This document shows, one piece after another, positions 10,348-20,355 of a stretch of DNA of 64,000 nt. The DNA lies in the NCBI GenBank assembly GCA_021613535.1, contig CP075493.1, positions 10,850,001 to 10,914,000 of the forward strand, in the 5' to 3' direction. Every line of letters starts with the position of its first letter. Position 1 is the first letter of the stretch. Made by a program: the position numbers and the translations under genes. Origin of the DNA: Adineta vaga. Lineage: Eukaryota > Rotifera. The notes below the pieces were generated by a model. It saw only the letters and a list, made by a program, of their open reading frames with translations. It had not been told where the DNA came from and made no database searches.

Positions 10348-10759
10348 TTCTGCTATATAATAGTTTTTTCTGTTTATGGTGAAAGGCTCCTATGGATAAA
10401 TAATACTTCGTACTGTTTTGTACCTCTGTATATATAAGAGAAATATTCTATATCTTATTTCTCTATTTCTCTCTCTCTCTTTCTCTTTCCCTCTATCGTC
10501 AGACACTAGGTGGTGTTAGATATACACGTGGCCATCTATAGAGAATATATTCTTATTATTCTGTTTTCACATACCCTTTGGACTATCACGAGAAGGAAAA
10601 AAAAGAAAAAACAATTTCTCCTGTTATATTTGCGAAGTATACCGACTTTTATCAGTGCGACGTGCATATAGTCATTCTTACACCAATCTATAGCACATGA
10701 TACTGTTGACTAAGATTAGTATAGCTATATTCTAGTTTTTTTCATTGCTGACTGCCTGT
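10348..10759. other. Intergenic, pyrimidine-rich promoter region
   Basis: Upstream of the zinc transporter. A CT-rich run on the plus strand lies at about 10455-10500. No gene is seen. Confidence 0.4.
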
Positions 10760-11045
10760 TTAATAAATTGTATCTATGCCCAACCTGACTTGGTTTATAA
10801 CATTTCTTTTGATCATTAAGTCATATAATTGTTGATCAACGATGAAAAAATTAAACCGTGTACAACCACAATTTTTGTTAAATAAATTGTATATTTGACG
10901 AAATCGATGTGGAAATGAATTTTTAAAAACAATTGCTGTACCAGTCGATACATTCACTTATTGATAGTTATCTTTTGGTGCATCTTGCGGACGTAATTTG
11001 AGTATACCCTTCAGTATGCCATCGACGAAAGTATTTCATATCTAT
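10760..11045 (-). pseudogene. Relic of a DUF4246-like 2-oxoglutarate/Fe(II) oxygenase
   Basis: A minus-strand frame reads LKLRPQDAPKDNYQ, then TAA, then VNVSTGTAIVFKNSFPHRF and FNFFIVDQQLYDLM in the same frame. The order (Gly-rich turn, VF-N, His, Arg, then a hydrophobic strand ending in VD) resembles the C-terminal part of DUF4246 oxygenases, where the histidine binds iron. An in-frame TAA at about 10959 and the absence of the rest of the domain indicate a broken fragment. The assignment rests on pattern memory and is tentative. Confidence 0.35.
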
Positions 11046-12203
11046 ACATTTACAGTAAAGAACGATATAAGTGAAGAGCATGCATATAATAGAATAAAAT
11101 TCTATTCGTACCCGGTTTTATATTATAACTTTGTAATTAGAGTACAATTTGTAATTCGGTTTGATTATCTTTATTTAATCCTAAACTTTCAATTTTCTAA
11201 ATAAATTTGTGCTATTATTGATAAGAAATATGCTTGAAACCCATTGATATGTATTTTTAAGTGATGTATTTTGTGTAGTAGATAAAAATGGATGATATGG
11301 TAATTACTCAGCTTCAACTGGAGAAGAATAGGGATGATGATCTTACAGTTCGTCATCCTTCTCACGCAACAATATTTCATTAATCCATATTGGATATCGA
11401 CAAACGATAGTACAATGGTAAATTTTGTTCTCCGGCTAATTGGATCACTTCGATATCCGAAAGTATTCTAACAGTCTAGTACGGTTTTAACTCAAACCAT
11501 TTACAAACCCAAGTGGTTTTTTTCGTTCTCCATGATTTTTCTATATTGATTTTGTGTGGGCCAACTTTACCAATTTCTTACATCTTCTCTAATAATAGAT
11601 CCTTTGAATCAAGCCTCGATACAATGGGATTCAGAATCCTCATACTCATACTTGATAATATGGAGTAATTGTCTTTCATATAACGAATGAGAATGTAACT
11701 AATTTTTCTCTCAGTCCCATCAGTTAAAGTCAAATTCACATTCATATTGATTAACTTGTATCTTTTTTTTTATCAATCAATGTTCAACATGAATGGTACA
11801 AAGTTTAATCGCGTGTCAGATATTATCTATAGATGACATCCGATGATTTTTTACAAAAACTAATGTATTGTTTCGATAGTGCATCAACCACTTACTTTTC
11901 TGATAACCATCGTTTTCGTAATGTCATCAAGGTGAAATCACACCTATCAATCACGTGTAAATAACCACGTGTATAAAAGCCAAAAACGAAAATACGTAGT
12001 ATACAGACATATACGAGAGGTAAATACTACAAAATATAAATATATTTTATGAAGCATTATCGAATAATCGACGCGCTCCTTATATACACAACGTTTTACC
12101 TTCGATTTTCTGCTTAAAATAAAATATTAAACAAAAAAAAGAATTCTTAAGTGAAAGTAAGGTGTTACTATAATTTAATTGCAAAATTTGTTTTTCGAAT
12201 AAT
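11046..12203. other. Intergenic, no gene seen
   Basis: About 1.1 kb without a convincing gene. Candidate frames are short, AT-rich and lack splice-linked partners. The right end must hold the promoter of the PAN-domain gene. Confidence 0.4.
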
Positions 12204-13648
12204 ATGTATTTATGGGAATGGTAATGAACATTCTATTTATTCAGTTCTGAAATTGAATCTTGTTTTTCTTCTTCTTTTCAGGAGTAAACGGATTATTCAA
12301 TATGTTTTTGTTGGAATTTCGATAATATGGTTTTTGGCGGTATTTATTGGTTTCATATTCATATTCTCGTCAGACGACAATGATAATAAAGATAGTCTAG
12401 TTAATTTTGTCGATAGTTCGAGTATGTATATTTGTAGCGTGAAAGAAAATTCATAACATTTGAAGAAGTATTCTTATTTTTGTTATCATGTTTTAGTTTC
12501 TGTTTTTCTCAGTCTTAATTACAAATCAGATATTTACACGGATAATTCACTGAATGTAACAGATTTTCAAGAACTAACGAAGCAGGTGAAAAGATATATA
12601 TATATCTATATCTATTCATTCGAAGCAAATTATTCTATCTTTTTTTTTCGAAGGTTGCTGAAACGTACAGTGCATCGCGCAATATAATTCGAGTATTTTC
12701 AGCTAGATTTATAAAGAGTATCATTTTTATACGGCAAACACGACAAATGTAAGAATTTAATGCATTTCTATACTGATCCATTGTCTCAAGAGTTTTATAT
12801 TTGCAAACTAAATTTTCTGTTTCTGTTTTGAAATAGAGACAAAATTTGATATCAAATCGTAAAAGAAGAAGAAGATAACTTGATTTTAATGAGAATAGTT
12901 TAGACTTGGATGAAATTGTCTATTTACCATGAAAATAGAAAGTATTGTTCTAGAAGTCTGTTGTCTAAAGATATGAGTCGAAAAATAAACTAAATCTATG
13001 TATATATGACTGATGTTATTCAATTGCGGTAAGTATCTTAAGTGAAATCTTTAATTTATTAGACATAGATGTACCATTGACAGCATATTCACCCTGTTTG
13101 GGATATATATTTGTTTTAGCATATCAGCCAACAGTAGTGGAGATTTTTTTACCATTGGAGTCGAAATATTTTATCCACCTGCATGTCATGGTATCAAACT
13201 ATGCAACGACCATTTTATGTTTTATGTACATAGAACAATTCAAATAGCTCCACGTGAAGTTTCTTTTCGTATCACATTTACTAATGGTATTACCTCGAAT
13301 TTTGCACTTATTTTTCAATCAGTAAATCAGACAATCATAACAAATACAATAAGCACTACATCAATCCGTAAGAAACTACTTTCTTTTTCTTGTAGATAGA
13401 AACAGAAAGCTACATATCTAGTTTGAAAATAAAATAGTCTTTTTATAGCCAGATTGAGAATATACTAATCAAGTACTGTATAATTTGACTTCATGGTATC
13501 TGTTTTGATATTATACTTTATTGTCTAAATTGCTATTAGAAACTATCACCCTGTTAACAATTTTAGAAACCATCAGCACTGCAAGTTCTATCATCTCAAA
13601 TACGAACTTCGTGACATCATCATCAACTCAAACAACTACTGCTACAAG

Positions 13649-13686
<38 letters not shown>

Positions 13687-14414
13687 CTACTACTACTACT
13701 ACTACTACAACCACAGCAACAACAACAACAACATCTACTAGTACTAGTACTATTACTACTACTACAACTATTACAACTACAACAACACAAAGTAAGTCAT
13801 TTCTGCTTTGAATCTACCACTCATGTGATAGAATATGCTGGCCTGATAGATCAGTTGTACGATAACCGTATCATGTTAAAGTGAATGAGTGCTTGAGGAT
13901 CTATATGTATATGAGAATAAAAAAAGGGCACATATATTTAGTGAGATATAATATCTTTGAGTTAGTGTATTTGTGCACAACTCTACTTTTCAATTTCTTT
14001 CTACTCTTATATGCTATAAAGCAGTGACGAAATTGAATTTTGCAATATGTTTTTAAATGAATCTATACGAATGTTTTCTCTATTAATATTTGTATAGCTA
14101 CAAGTTCGATAACGACAAGCACCAGTGAGAACCTTCTGCACTTTTATTTTGAAAATAATAATTTATTTTGTTTTACAGCGACTACATCAAATCCGTTTGG
14201 ATGTTGGAATATGACAGTTTTAGTTGGATATGATTTATATGGTTATGATCTTATACAAGGTAATCAAGCCAACTACAGTTCATGTTGTAACTGGTGTTTA
14301 GCAACCGCAGGTTGTGTTTGTTTTTCATATTTTCCAACCGCCACTTATTGTTACCTGAAATATGCACGTGCAAATCCTACTGTTCATACGCTGCGCATCA
14401 GTGCATATTTCTGA
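12204..14414 (+). CDS. Type II membrane protein with Thr-rich stalk and C-terminal PAN/apple domain
   Basis: Eight exons join in phase: 12204-12220, 12282-12421, 12497-12585, 12654 to about 12747, 13063-13367, about 13541-13791, 14098-14124 and 14179-14414. The protein starts MYLWEWSKRIIQY, has one transmembrane segment (GISIIWFLAVFIGFIFIF) and an extracellular region with Cys pairs (PPACHGIKLCNDH). A stalk made almost wholly of Thr follows, encoded by ACA/ACT repeats (13640-13790). The last exon has GCWNMTVLVGYDLYGYDL, CCNWCLATAGCVCFSYF and TYCYLK, the cysteine spacing of a PAN/apple adhesion domain. It is probably a glycosylated surface protein binding sugar or protein ligands. Exons 4-5 are the least certain. 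Confidence 0.65.
13650..13790 (+). repeat. Trinucleotide (ACA/ACT) repeat encoding poly-Thr
   Basis: A nearly pure run of ACA, then ACT, then mixed ACA/ACT triplets lies inside the coding sequence of the PAN-domain gene. It encodes the Thr-rich stalk. Length variation between alleles is likely. Confidence 0.85.
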
Positions 14415-14743
14415 CAGACATATATAGAAACTAATCTATATTAAAAAAAAAGACAGAAACATGTGAATGCATTGTTCTTCTATTTTTCAATAGTAATAAA
14501 CTACAGATCGATAATCTAATATAGGTCAAATGTAGAATCATCGATCAATACTACGAAAGAATGTTCTGATTAAGAGAAAAAAGAAGTGATTCGATCTTGT
14601 ATGCTTATATTTGTCTTTTTCATACACAGCTGGTAAATTTTCTCAAACAAGAAGAAAAACTGAGAATCTAAAATGAGAACTATACTTGGGAACAATTAAT
14701 TTTTTGTACTTAAACATCTTGTTGTCACAATATTTAAAAGTTA
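14415..14743. other. Intergenic, no gene seen
   Basis: Short AT-rich spacer between two plus-strand genes. Nothing coding is recognised. Confidence 0.5.
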
Positions 14744-16046
14744 ATGAAAATGCAATTTTTCATATTCTTACTTATAACTATAAGCTATCTCACTGTGATT
14801 AGCGTTGCTATTCCATTACCTGGTAATGGTATTCTTCAACCATCGTTACATTTTCAACGTTATCGTCAAAGTGAATATAAAAATATCTTCCTTACTATCA
14901 ATGGCGGTATTATTGGATTCGTGATAATATTAATGATGGTCATTATGCTATTGCATAAGTACGACATTATGTAAAAATACAGATATAAAAGTCTGTAAGT
15001 ACGATGGTGCAGCTGTCGGCTTTTCCTTCGTGGATAATAAACGAAATTATCGAATGCAAAAATATGAATTTTACGAGAGAAATGCCTTCTCTGTTAATGG
15101 AACATTCAATTTCAAAATTCAATCGAAAACTAATGAAACAATTTTTGAAATTCTTCCCTTAGATGATAATATATTTCGAATTCGAGGTAATATGACCAAT
15201 GAAAATATTAATAATGTCTGGTTTTGTGATGGTTGTCCTAAAGATTTGGAAATTGAATGGGATTTAACATTGTCTAGAATCTATGGTTGGTATGCACAAG
15301 ATATCTTTGAAGCACCTGATCGATGGTTAGAAGGTGTTATTATGTGGGATACATATTCTCATACTGCTGAAGTAGAAGGAAGGGTGAAAATCCAAGATGA
15401 ACAAACTATTATGATAAAAAATAGTGGTTTTCGAGCTTATGGTGATTGTAACTGGGGCGATATTATGCCTTCATCTCCACCAAAACAAGAGACCAGTGCA
15501 AAGTATGCTTGGGGATGGTATTATGTAAATATTCCATCGAATGATAAATCTCAAGAACTTAGTATCATTGCTGGCACTGGTCTTACTTATACTGATGCAC
15601 TTTTAAGAACAATGGATGGTCGTTTCAGTGATATTCGTTTAAATGAAACAACTCATATAGAACTACGAATAGCCACAGTTTGGAACACATCTTTCGAATC
15701 ATGCAGTGATGGAAAATTACGTCGATTTGATGTTGAACGTAGTAATTGGGTGAATATAACTGATTCATTTGGAAATGCAACAATCCCACTTCGTCAATTA
15801 GTAACAATGGAGAGTGATAGCTATTTGATTACTATGGATTTTAATAGTATTGAAATGAATTATAATCGACTTATGTTTGCTTTTCGAGATTATGTATTTT
15901 CAGATTTTGAAGGTTTAGGTGTGTCGACTGATCTAGTAATTATTGAAAAGTCTACAGGCAAAATTTTCAAAAATGAAACAGTCAAAAGTGGTGGTGTAGA
16001 ATATGGATATCGTTTTGATGTTAATGTACCGCCTCTTCCAAAATAA
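14744..16046 (+). CDS. Secreted AttH/CrtC-like (hydroxyneurosporene synthase fold) protein
   Basis: The main exon (about 14985 to 16046) encodes over 330 residues resembling the AttH/CrtC lipocalin-like superfamily: an early strand KYDGAAVGFSF, then DLTLSRIYGWYAQD, GVIMWDTYSHTAEVEG and the diagnostic GFRAYGDCNWGDIMP, with WGWYYVNIP after it. Several N-glycosylation sequons fit secretion. A signal peptide (begins MKMQFFIFLLITISYLTV) lies in a separate frame starting at 14744. A phase-1 donor after about 14821 (CCTG/GTAATG) spliced to an acceptor near 14985 or 15012 would join them, but this junction is inferred. Substrate unknown; bacterial relatives act on isoprenoids or are uncharacterised. 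Confidence 0.55.
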
Positions 16047-16157
16047 ATTATTACTAGCGACATCGTTCGAAATAACTTCATTTTCATTAGATTTTTTTTC
16101 TGTCGCATTTTTTCTTCTGTTCTCTTGTAGTTGTTTTATCATTGAAAAAATATAAAA

Positions 16158-17447
16158 ATGACAACAACAACTATCACCACTAGCAGTAATGTACAGCCAC
16201 CTAGTTACCATACAGTAACGATTTGTGCAGATCTTCCCAAGATTAATAAATATTATAGTATTGATGAAATCAATGATGTTCCACCTGATGATTATTGGAT
16301 ATCTCAAATCGATAAAAAAGATGATAGAAATACACGTTACAAAGTGAGACATTGTATCACGAATGGTTCTTGTAAGAAAAACAAAAAATCTTATTCGTTT
16401 AATAAAACTAATGTTTACTATATTCAGATACATCCATCAATGAAGTACATCCCATTTTTTCCGCTTTTCTCTTCGCTTATAATTCACATGAAGATATTGT
16501 ACTCTCTCCGGATGATATTTGGTTAATGATTTCTATTTATTTTTCACAATATATCAATGATAATACCGAACAATTTCGAACACTCTTTGTCGATCATGAT
16601 GATTATCGAAAGAAATTAACTGTAGTACAAAGTGCTAGAATTGAACCAAAGTAAGTCGTTTATTAATTTAAGAAGAATAAATTATGAATTTTCGTTTTAT
16701 TCTTTGTAGTTGGGAAGATTTTCTAGAACGAATGCGATTGGAGATAGATAAGAATGTAAAAAATGATATTACACAATTATTAACATCAACTTTTTCCACT
16801 ACAACATCGATTGAATCACTTCTTTCTTCCTTTGTTCTTATGAATACATGTCAAAAATATTTCGATTATGAATGTTATATTACAAAATGTGGAATTCGTA
16901 ATGTTCATTTTCTCGGAACCTTAGATGATTGGAAATTATTACGAAAGAAAATTCGAGATCTCAAAAAGTTGATTAAATCAAATCGAGATAGTTTTCGATA
17001 GTTATATCAATGCTGTATTACCTATTATCGATCAATTTATTCGAACTTATCAAAATGATATTGATCAAGAATTCTGGAATAAAGTTATGGATATCGAACA
17101 TGTCGGTGGTGGACGATCAGGAAAGTAAGCAGAAATTATACTCAATCAAATTTATTTACTTCAATATGTTTAATAAATTTAGAATAGCTGGTACATATAT
17201 CAGTGGATGGTTTCTTCGTCTTTGTTATGGATTGCATTCGAAATCAGATTGTGAAATCAAACAAATCAAATTGAATACATTAAATGTATCTGTTGAAGTG
17301 AATAATGAAGTAACTAATGAATCAAAAACGTGTTATCTAGTTGGAGGTTTTCATGGTGTTGATTCCCGTGATGAACGTCATAAACCTATAATGGGTCTTG
17401 CAATCATTGATGATACATCAACAATTCGACCATTCAAACAAAAGTAG
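16158..17447 (+). CDS. DUF4419 family protein with an apparent frameshift
   Basis: Four exons: 16158-16371, 16428-16650, 16710-17124 and 17183-17447. Family marks are HPIFSAFLFAYNSHEDIVLS with SPDDIWLMISIYFSQYIN, the central LGTLDDWKLLRKKIRDL, PIIDQFIRTYQND, FWNKVM, and the C-terminal ISGWFLRLCYG and LVGGFHGVD. DUF4419 is a eukaryotic domain of unknown function. In exon 3 the frame ends at DSFR-stop (about 16999), while the next frame continues with SYINAVLPIID. Removing one T from the TTTT at about 16993-16996 restores it. Either a sequencing or assembly slip, or a recent inactivating mutation. Confidence 0.75.
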
Positions 17448-17763
17448 ACAATTCGAATAAAGTTCATTAACATTAATGCTGAATATAATTGAGAATAAGA
17501 ATAATAAATACGACCTCATTGTTTGTCATGCTCGTCCAAAGAAACAAAAGAATCATACATAACCCATGTGCGTTCTATCTTTGTAATATAATTATTACAA
17601 TTACGATTTTCTATCAAATACGATACTCTGACGTAGATATATGCACTCAATAATCATTTCATATCCTCTTTGTTCTATGATAGTTTCATAGAGAGAGAGT
17701 AACAAAAAATCGATATTATCTATTTTTTTCAATCATCACATTATTTTAAAGGATAGAATTCTA
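17448..17763. other. Intergenic, no gene seen
   Basis: AT-rich spacer between two plus-strand genes. No feature recognised. Confidence 0.5.
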
Positions 17764-18826
17764 ATGTTTCAAATATTTATTCTTTTCCTTCTGTTACAAT
17801 CATCAATCCATTCTCTTCCTCTTGTCGATGATCGTATCAATCATGCTGGTCGAGCTCTGAATGCACTTCAACATCTTCTGAATTTTTTTGAAAATGATGC
17901 TCAAAATATCAATGTTGACGGAGTTTTTTGTTTACGTATTGCACAACATCAAATAAATGCTCTTCATCAAGTAATTATTTCATCAACTCAATTAACAGAT
18001 AAAAATCATTTTATACAATCATTATCTATTCAAATTGATCGTATAGCAAATAAAAGCATTACAGAAATATCACGTACAGGATCTTTCTATTATCAACGAT
18101 TTAGTTATCTTTTATCACGAGAATTTATAATTGAATATCAATCAAGAAAACTCGATAAGAGTTTTATTGAAAATAATCAAGAAACAAAAGATTCGTTCTT
18201 TGATACTGAACTTTCCGATAGATGTTTTGGTGAATTACTTGGTTAGTTTAAATCTAAAAAGAAAAATATTCAACTATATATTTCTTCAACATACTTGTTT
18301 AGGTTCCAATAATTTTTCGATTTCATCTCAATGTTCAATTAGTGATTTATGTTGGAATAAGATGACAATAGGAATGACAAAAAATTATCGTCTTACTCAT
18401 CAATTACTATGGGCTTTAATTGCGAAGAATCTTCATTGTAATAATACACAATTATTTTCTAATCAATCCGAAAAGAATCATCCATATTTAGAAAATTTCT
18501 TCTGTGCAAATATTTATGAAGATGCAAATTTCAATCTAATTAATCATATCAATCAAGATTTATTTCTTGAACAACTATTACTTTGTTCAACTCTTGGTTA
18601 TGAAGAATTCTTACGTTTCGATTGGCTTGATACAATTCTTACATGGCAACATCCAAAATATGCTTGTTTTAGTAATACATCAGAAATAATACAATCCACT
18701 CAACTCACCAAACGACATTTACTAACTGAAAAAGTTATGACTAATGAATGTTTATCACATAAAAGTGGATTAGCAGCTGGTTTGTTAGCAACATATGCTC
18801 GAGTTTTTTTTACAATGAAAGACTAG
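17764..18826 (+). CDS. C16orf89 (UPF0764) homologue, secreted
   Basis: Two exons, 17764-18241 and 18303-18826, joined in phase 1 within a Gly codon. A signal peptide (MFQIFILFLLLQSSIHSLPL) precedes a helical N-terminal half. The second exon carries family marks: CSISDLCWNKM, YRLTHQLLWALIA, FLEQLLLCSTLGYEEFLRF, WLDTILTWQ and ECLSHKSGLAAGLLATY. The human homologue is a secreted, thyroid-associated protein of unknown biochemical role. The stop lies only 5 nt from the stop of the convergent RNA ligase gene, so the two 3'UTRs must overlap. Confidence 0.8.
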
Positions 18827-18831
18827 AAAAT

Positions 18832-20081
18832 CTATTTTCGTGTTTTTTTGTCATCATTATTATCATCACCACCATTGATTCCAAACAAATCTTTTGCATG
18901 TTTCATAGCAAATCCTTTATAATCATTGTCTTCGCCAGTAAATAACCTCCTTAATAATGTTGAATAAATTTCCATATTGTCGGTTTTCGAAATTAATTTC
19001 GTAAAATCACCTTTCGATAAATGTTTATTCTTTCGATAGAATCTTTCAATTGATTCAATCATATGATTATAGATAGGTCGAACATGTTGTTCCATTTCAT
19101 CGATTCTTCGTAACATTTCGGGATCATTTTGAAATAATCCTCTCAAATCATCGGATTCTTCCTGAATGACTGCTTCGAATAATGATCGATCTGAATTTGC
19201 ATTTGCACCATCTCGATGTAGTCCAAGATATTTTTGTGTTTTAATTTTCACGAGATACGATGAACAATTGGGATGAATGATTTCAATAACATAACCTTCA
19301 CCAGAAGGTTCTTGTTCAATACTTTGTAGTAATTCTTGATGTGAGATATCTGATGGAACGGATCGGAATGGAACGATATACTTGAACATCGTAGGAAAAT
19401 TATTTTCGAGAAAAAATGCTTGTAATCGAGTGCCGAAGTATGATTCGCCAGTTGTATGTGAACGAATTGAAAGAATACTAAGTTTTGGTTCGGAATAGGA
19501 AACAACGACATGGTTTGATGGTGATGTATATTCCATATTTATAGTATAGTTTTGAAGAACAAGACGTTCAATTTCAGATTGAAAATCATCTAAAATACAC
19601 GAGAAATATGAAGATTCTATATAATATATTGCTAAAAACGATACATACTTGTAAGTAATTCTGCTGCTTCAGTAGCTTGTTTAGATACGAGTGATTGTTT
19701 TGATTTCAATCGAACTGTGACGTCATGTGAACTTTTTCGATGTATAAATGTTGATATCAATGTTCCATCCATTTTCTCCATTTTATCACCAAATCGACCA
19801 CGTTGATGAAATTGTTGTCGACCAAAACCTTCATTATAATTGAAGAATTTTTCTAATGGTAAAGAAACAAGTTGAATATTTTTCGGATTGGCAATATTGA
19901 ACATTGTTCCACGACAATTCAAAGCTGCTGGACGAGATTGAAATACGGCATAATTACACAGACGATAGTTAAAGATTCGATATGAAGTTGATTGTAATCG
20001 AACATCTTTGTAATAAAAAGTATCATCCATTGAGCAAAGTTTCATTAGATCATCGTAGAGTGTTTGAATATTTAATTCCAT
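18832..20081 (-). CDS. T4 Rnl1-type RNA ligase
   Basis: ATP-dependent RNA ligase joining 3'-OH and 5'-phosphate ends by a covalent lysyl-AMP. Two exons, 20081-19649 and 19589-18832, joined in phase 1, give about 400 aa. The nucleotidyltransferase motifs are in order: an N-terminal CRGTMFNI with upstream YRIFNYRLCNY typical of Rnl1, motif I KMDGTLIS (lysine about 103), motif IV region EGYVIEI and motif V VKIKTQKYL. A helical C-terminal domain with a KTRK tail follows. The active-site residues look intact. The family is mainly phage and microbial, so horizontal origin is likely. The role may be RNA repair or tRNA end healing, but no kinase/phosphatase partner is adjacent. Confidence 0.82.
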
Positions 20082-20355
20082 CAAAGTAATGTCGATAAAG
20101 AGTGAATAAATGAAACGAGAATCGGTTGGACAATGAATATATCATATAGTGTAATTTCACAGCAAACTGTTATTGCGAAAGTAGAAGAAATTTCATTGGT
20201 TACTCATTGACTGATGTAAAATCTTTCAGCATTTTAGAAAAAGGAAAGAGAACATGAGTCAACCGAAGAAGAAAAAGTACACTTACACATCATTGTCTTG
20301 TTATATTTTCATAAACATTTCATTATTTAGAAAAGAACATTGACATCCAACGACG

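Noticed and set aside
14744-14974. 76 aa signal-peptide plus transmembrane frame as a separate gene
   Set aside because: A phase-1 splice near 14821 would join its signal peptide to the AttH/CrtC-like exon, which otherwise lacks a start; the apparent membrane segment is then intronic. Not proven.
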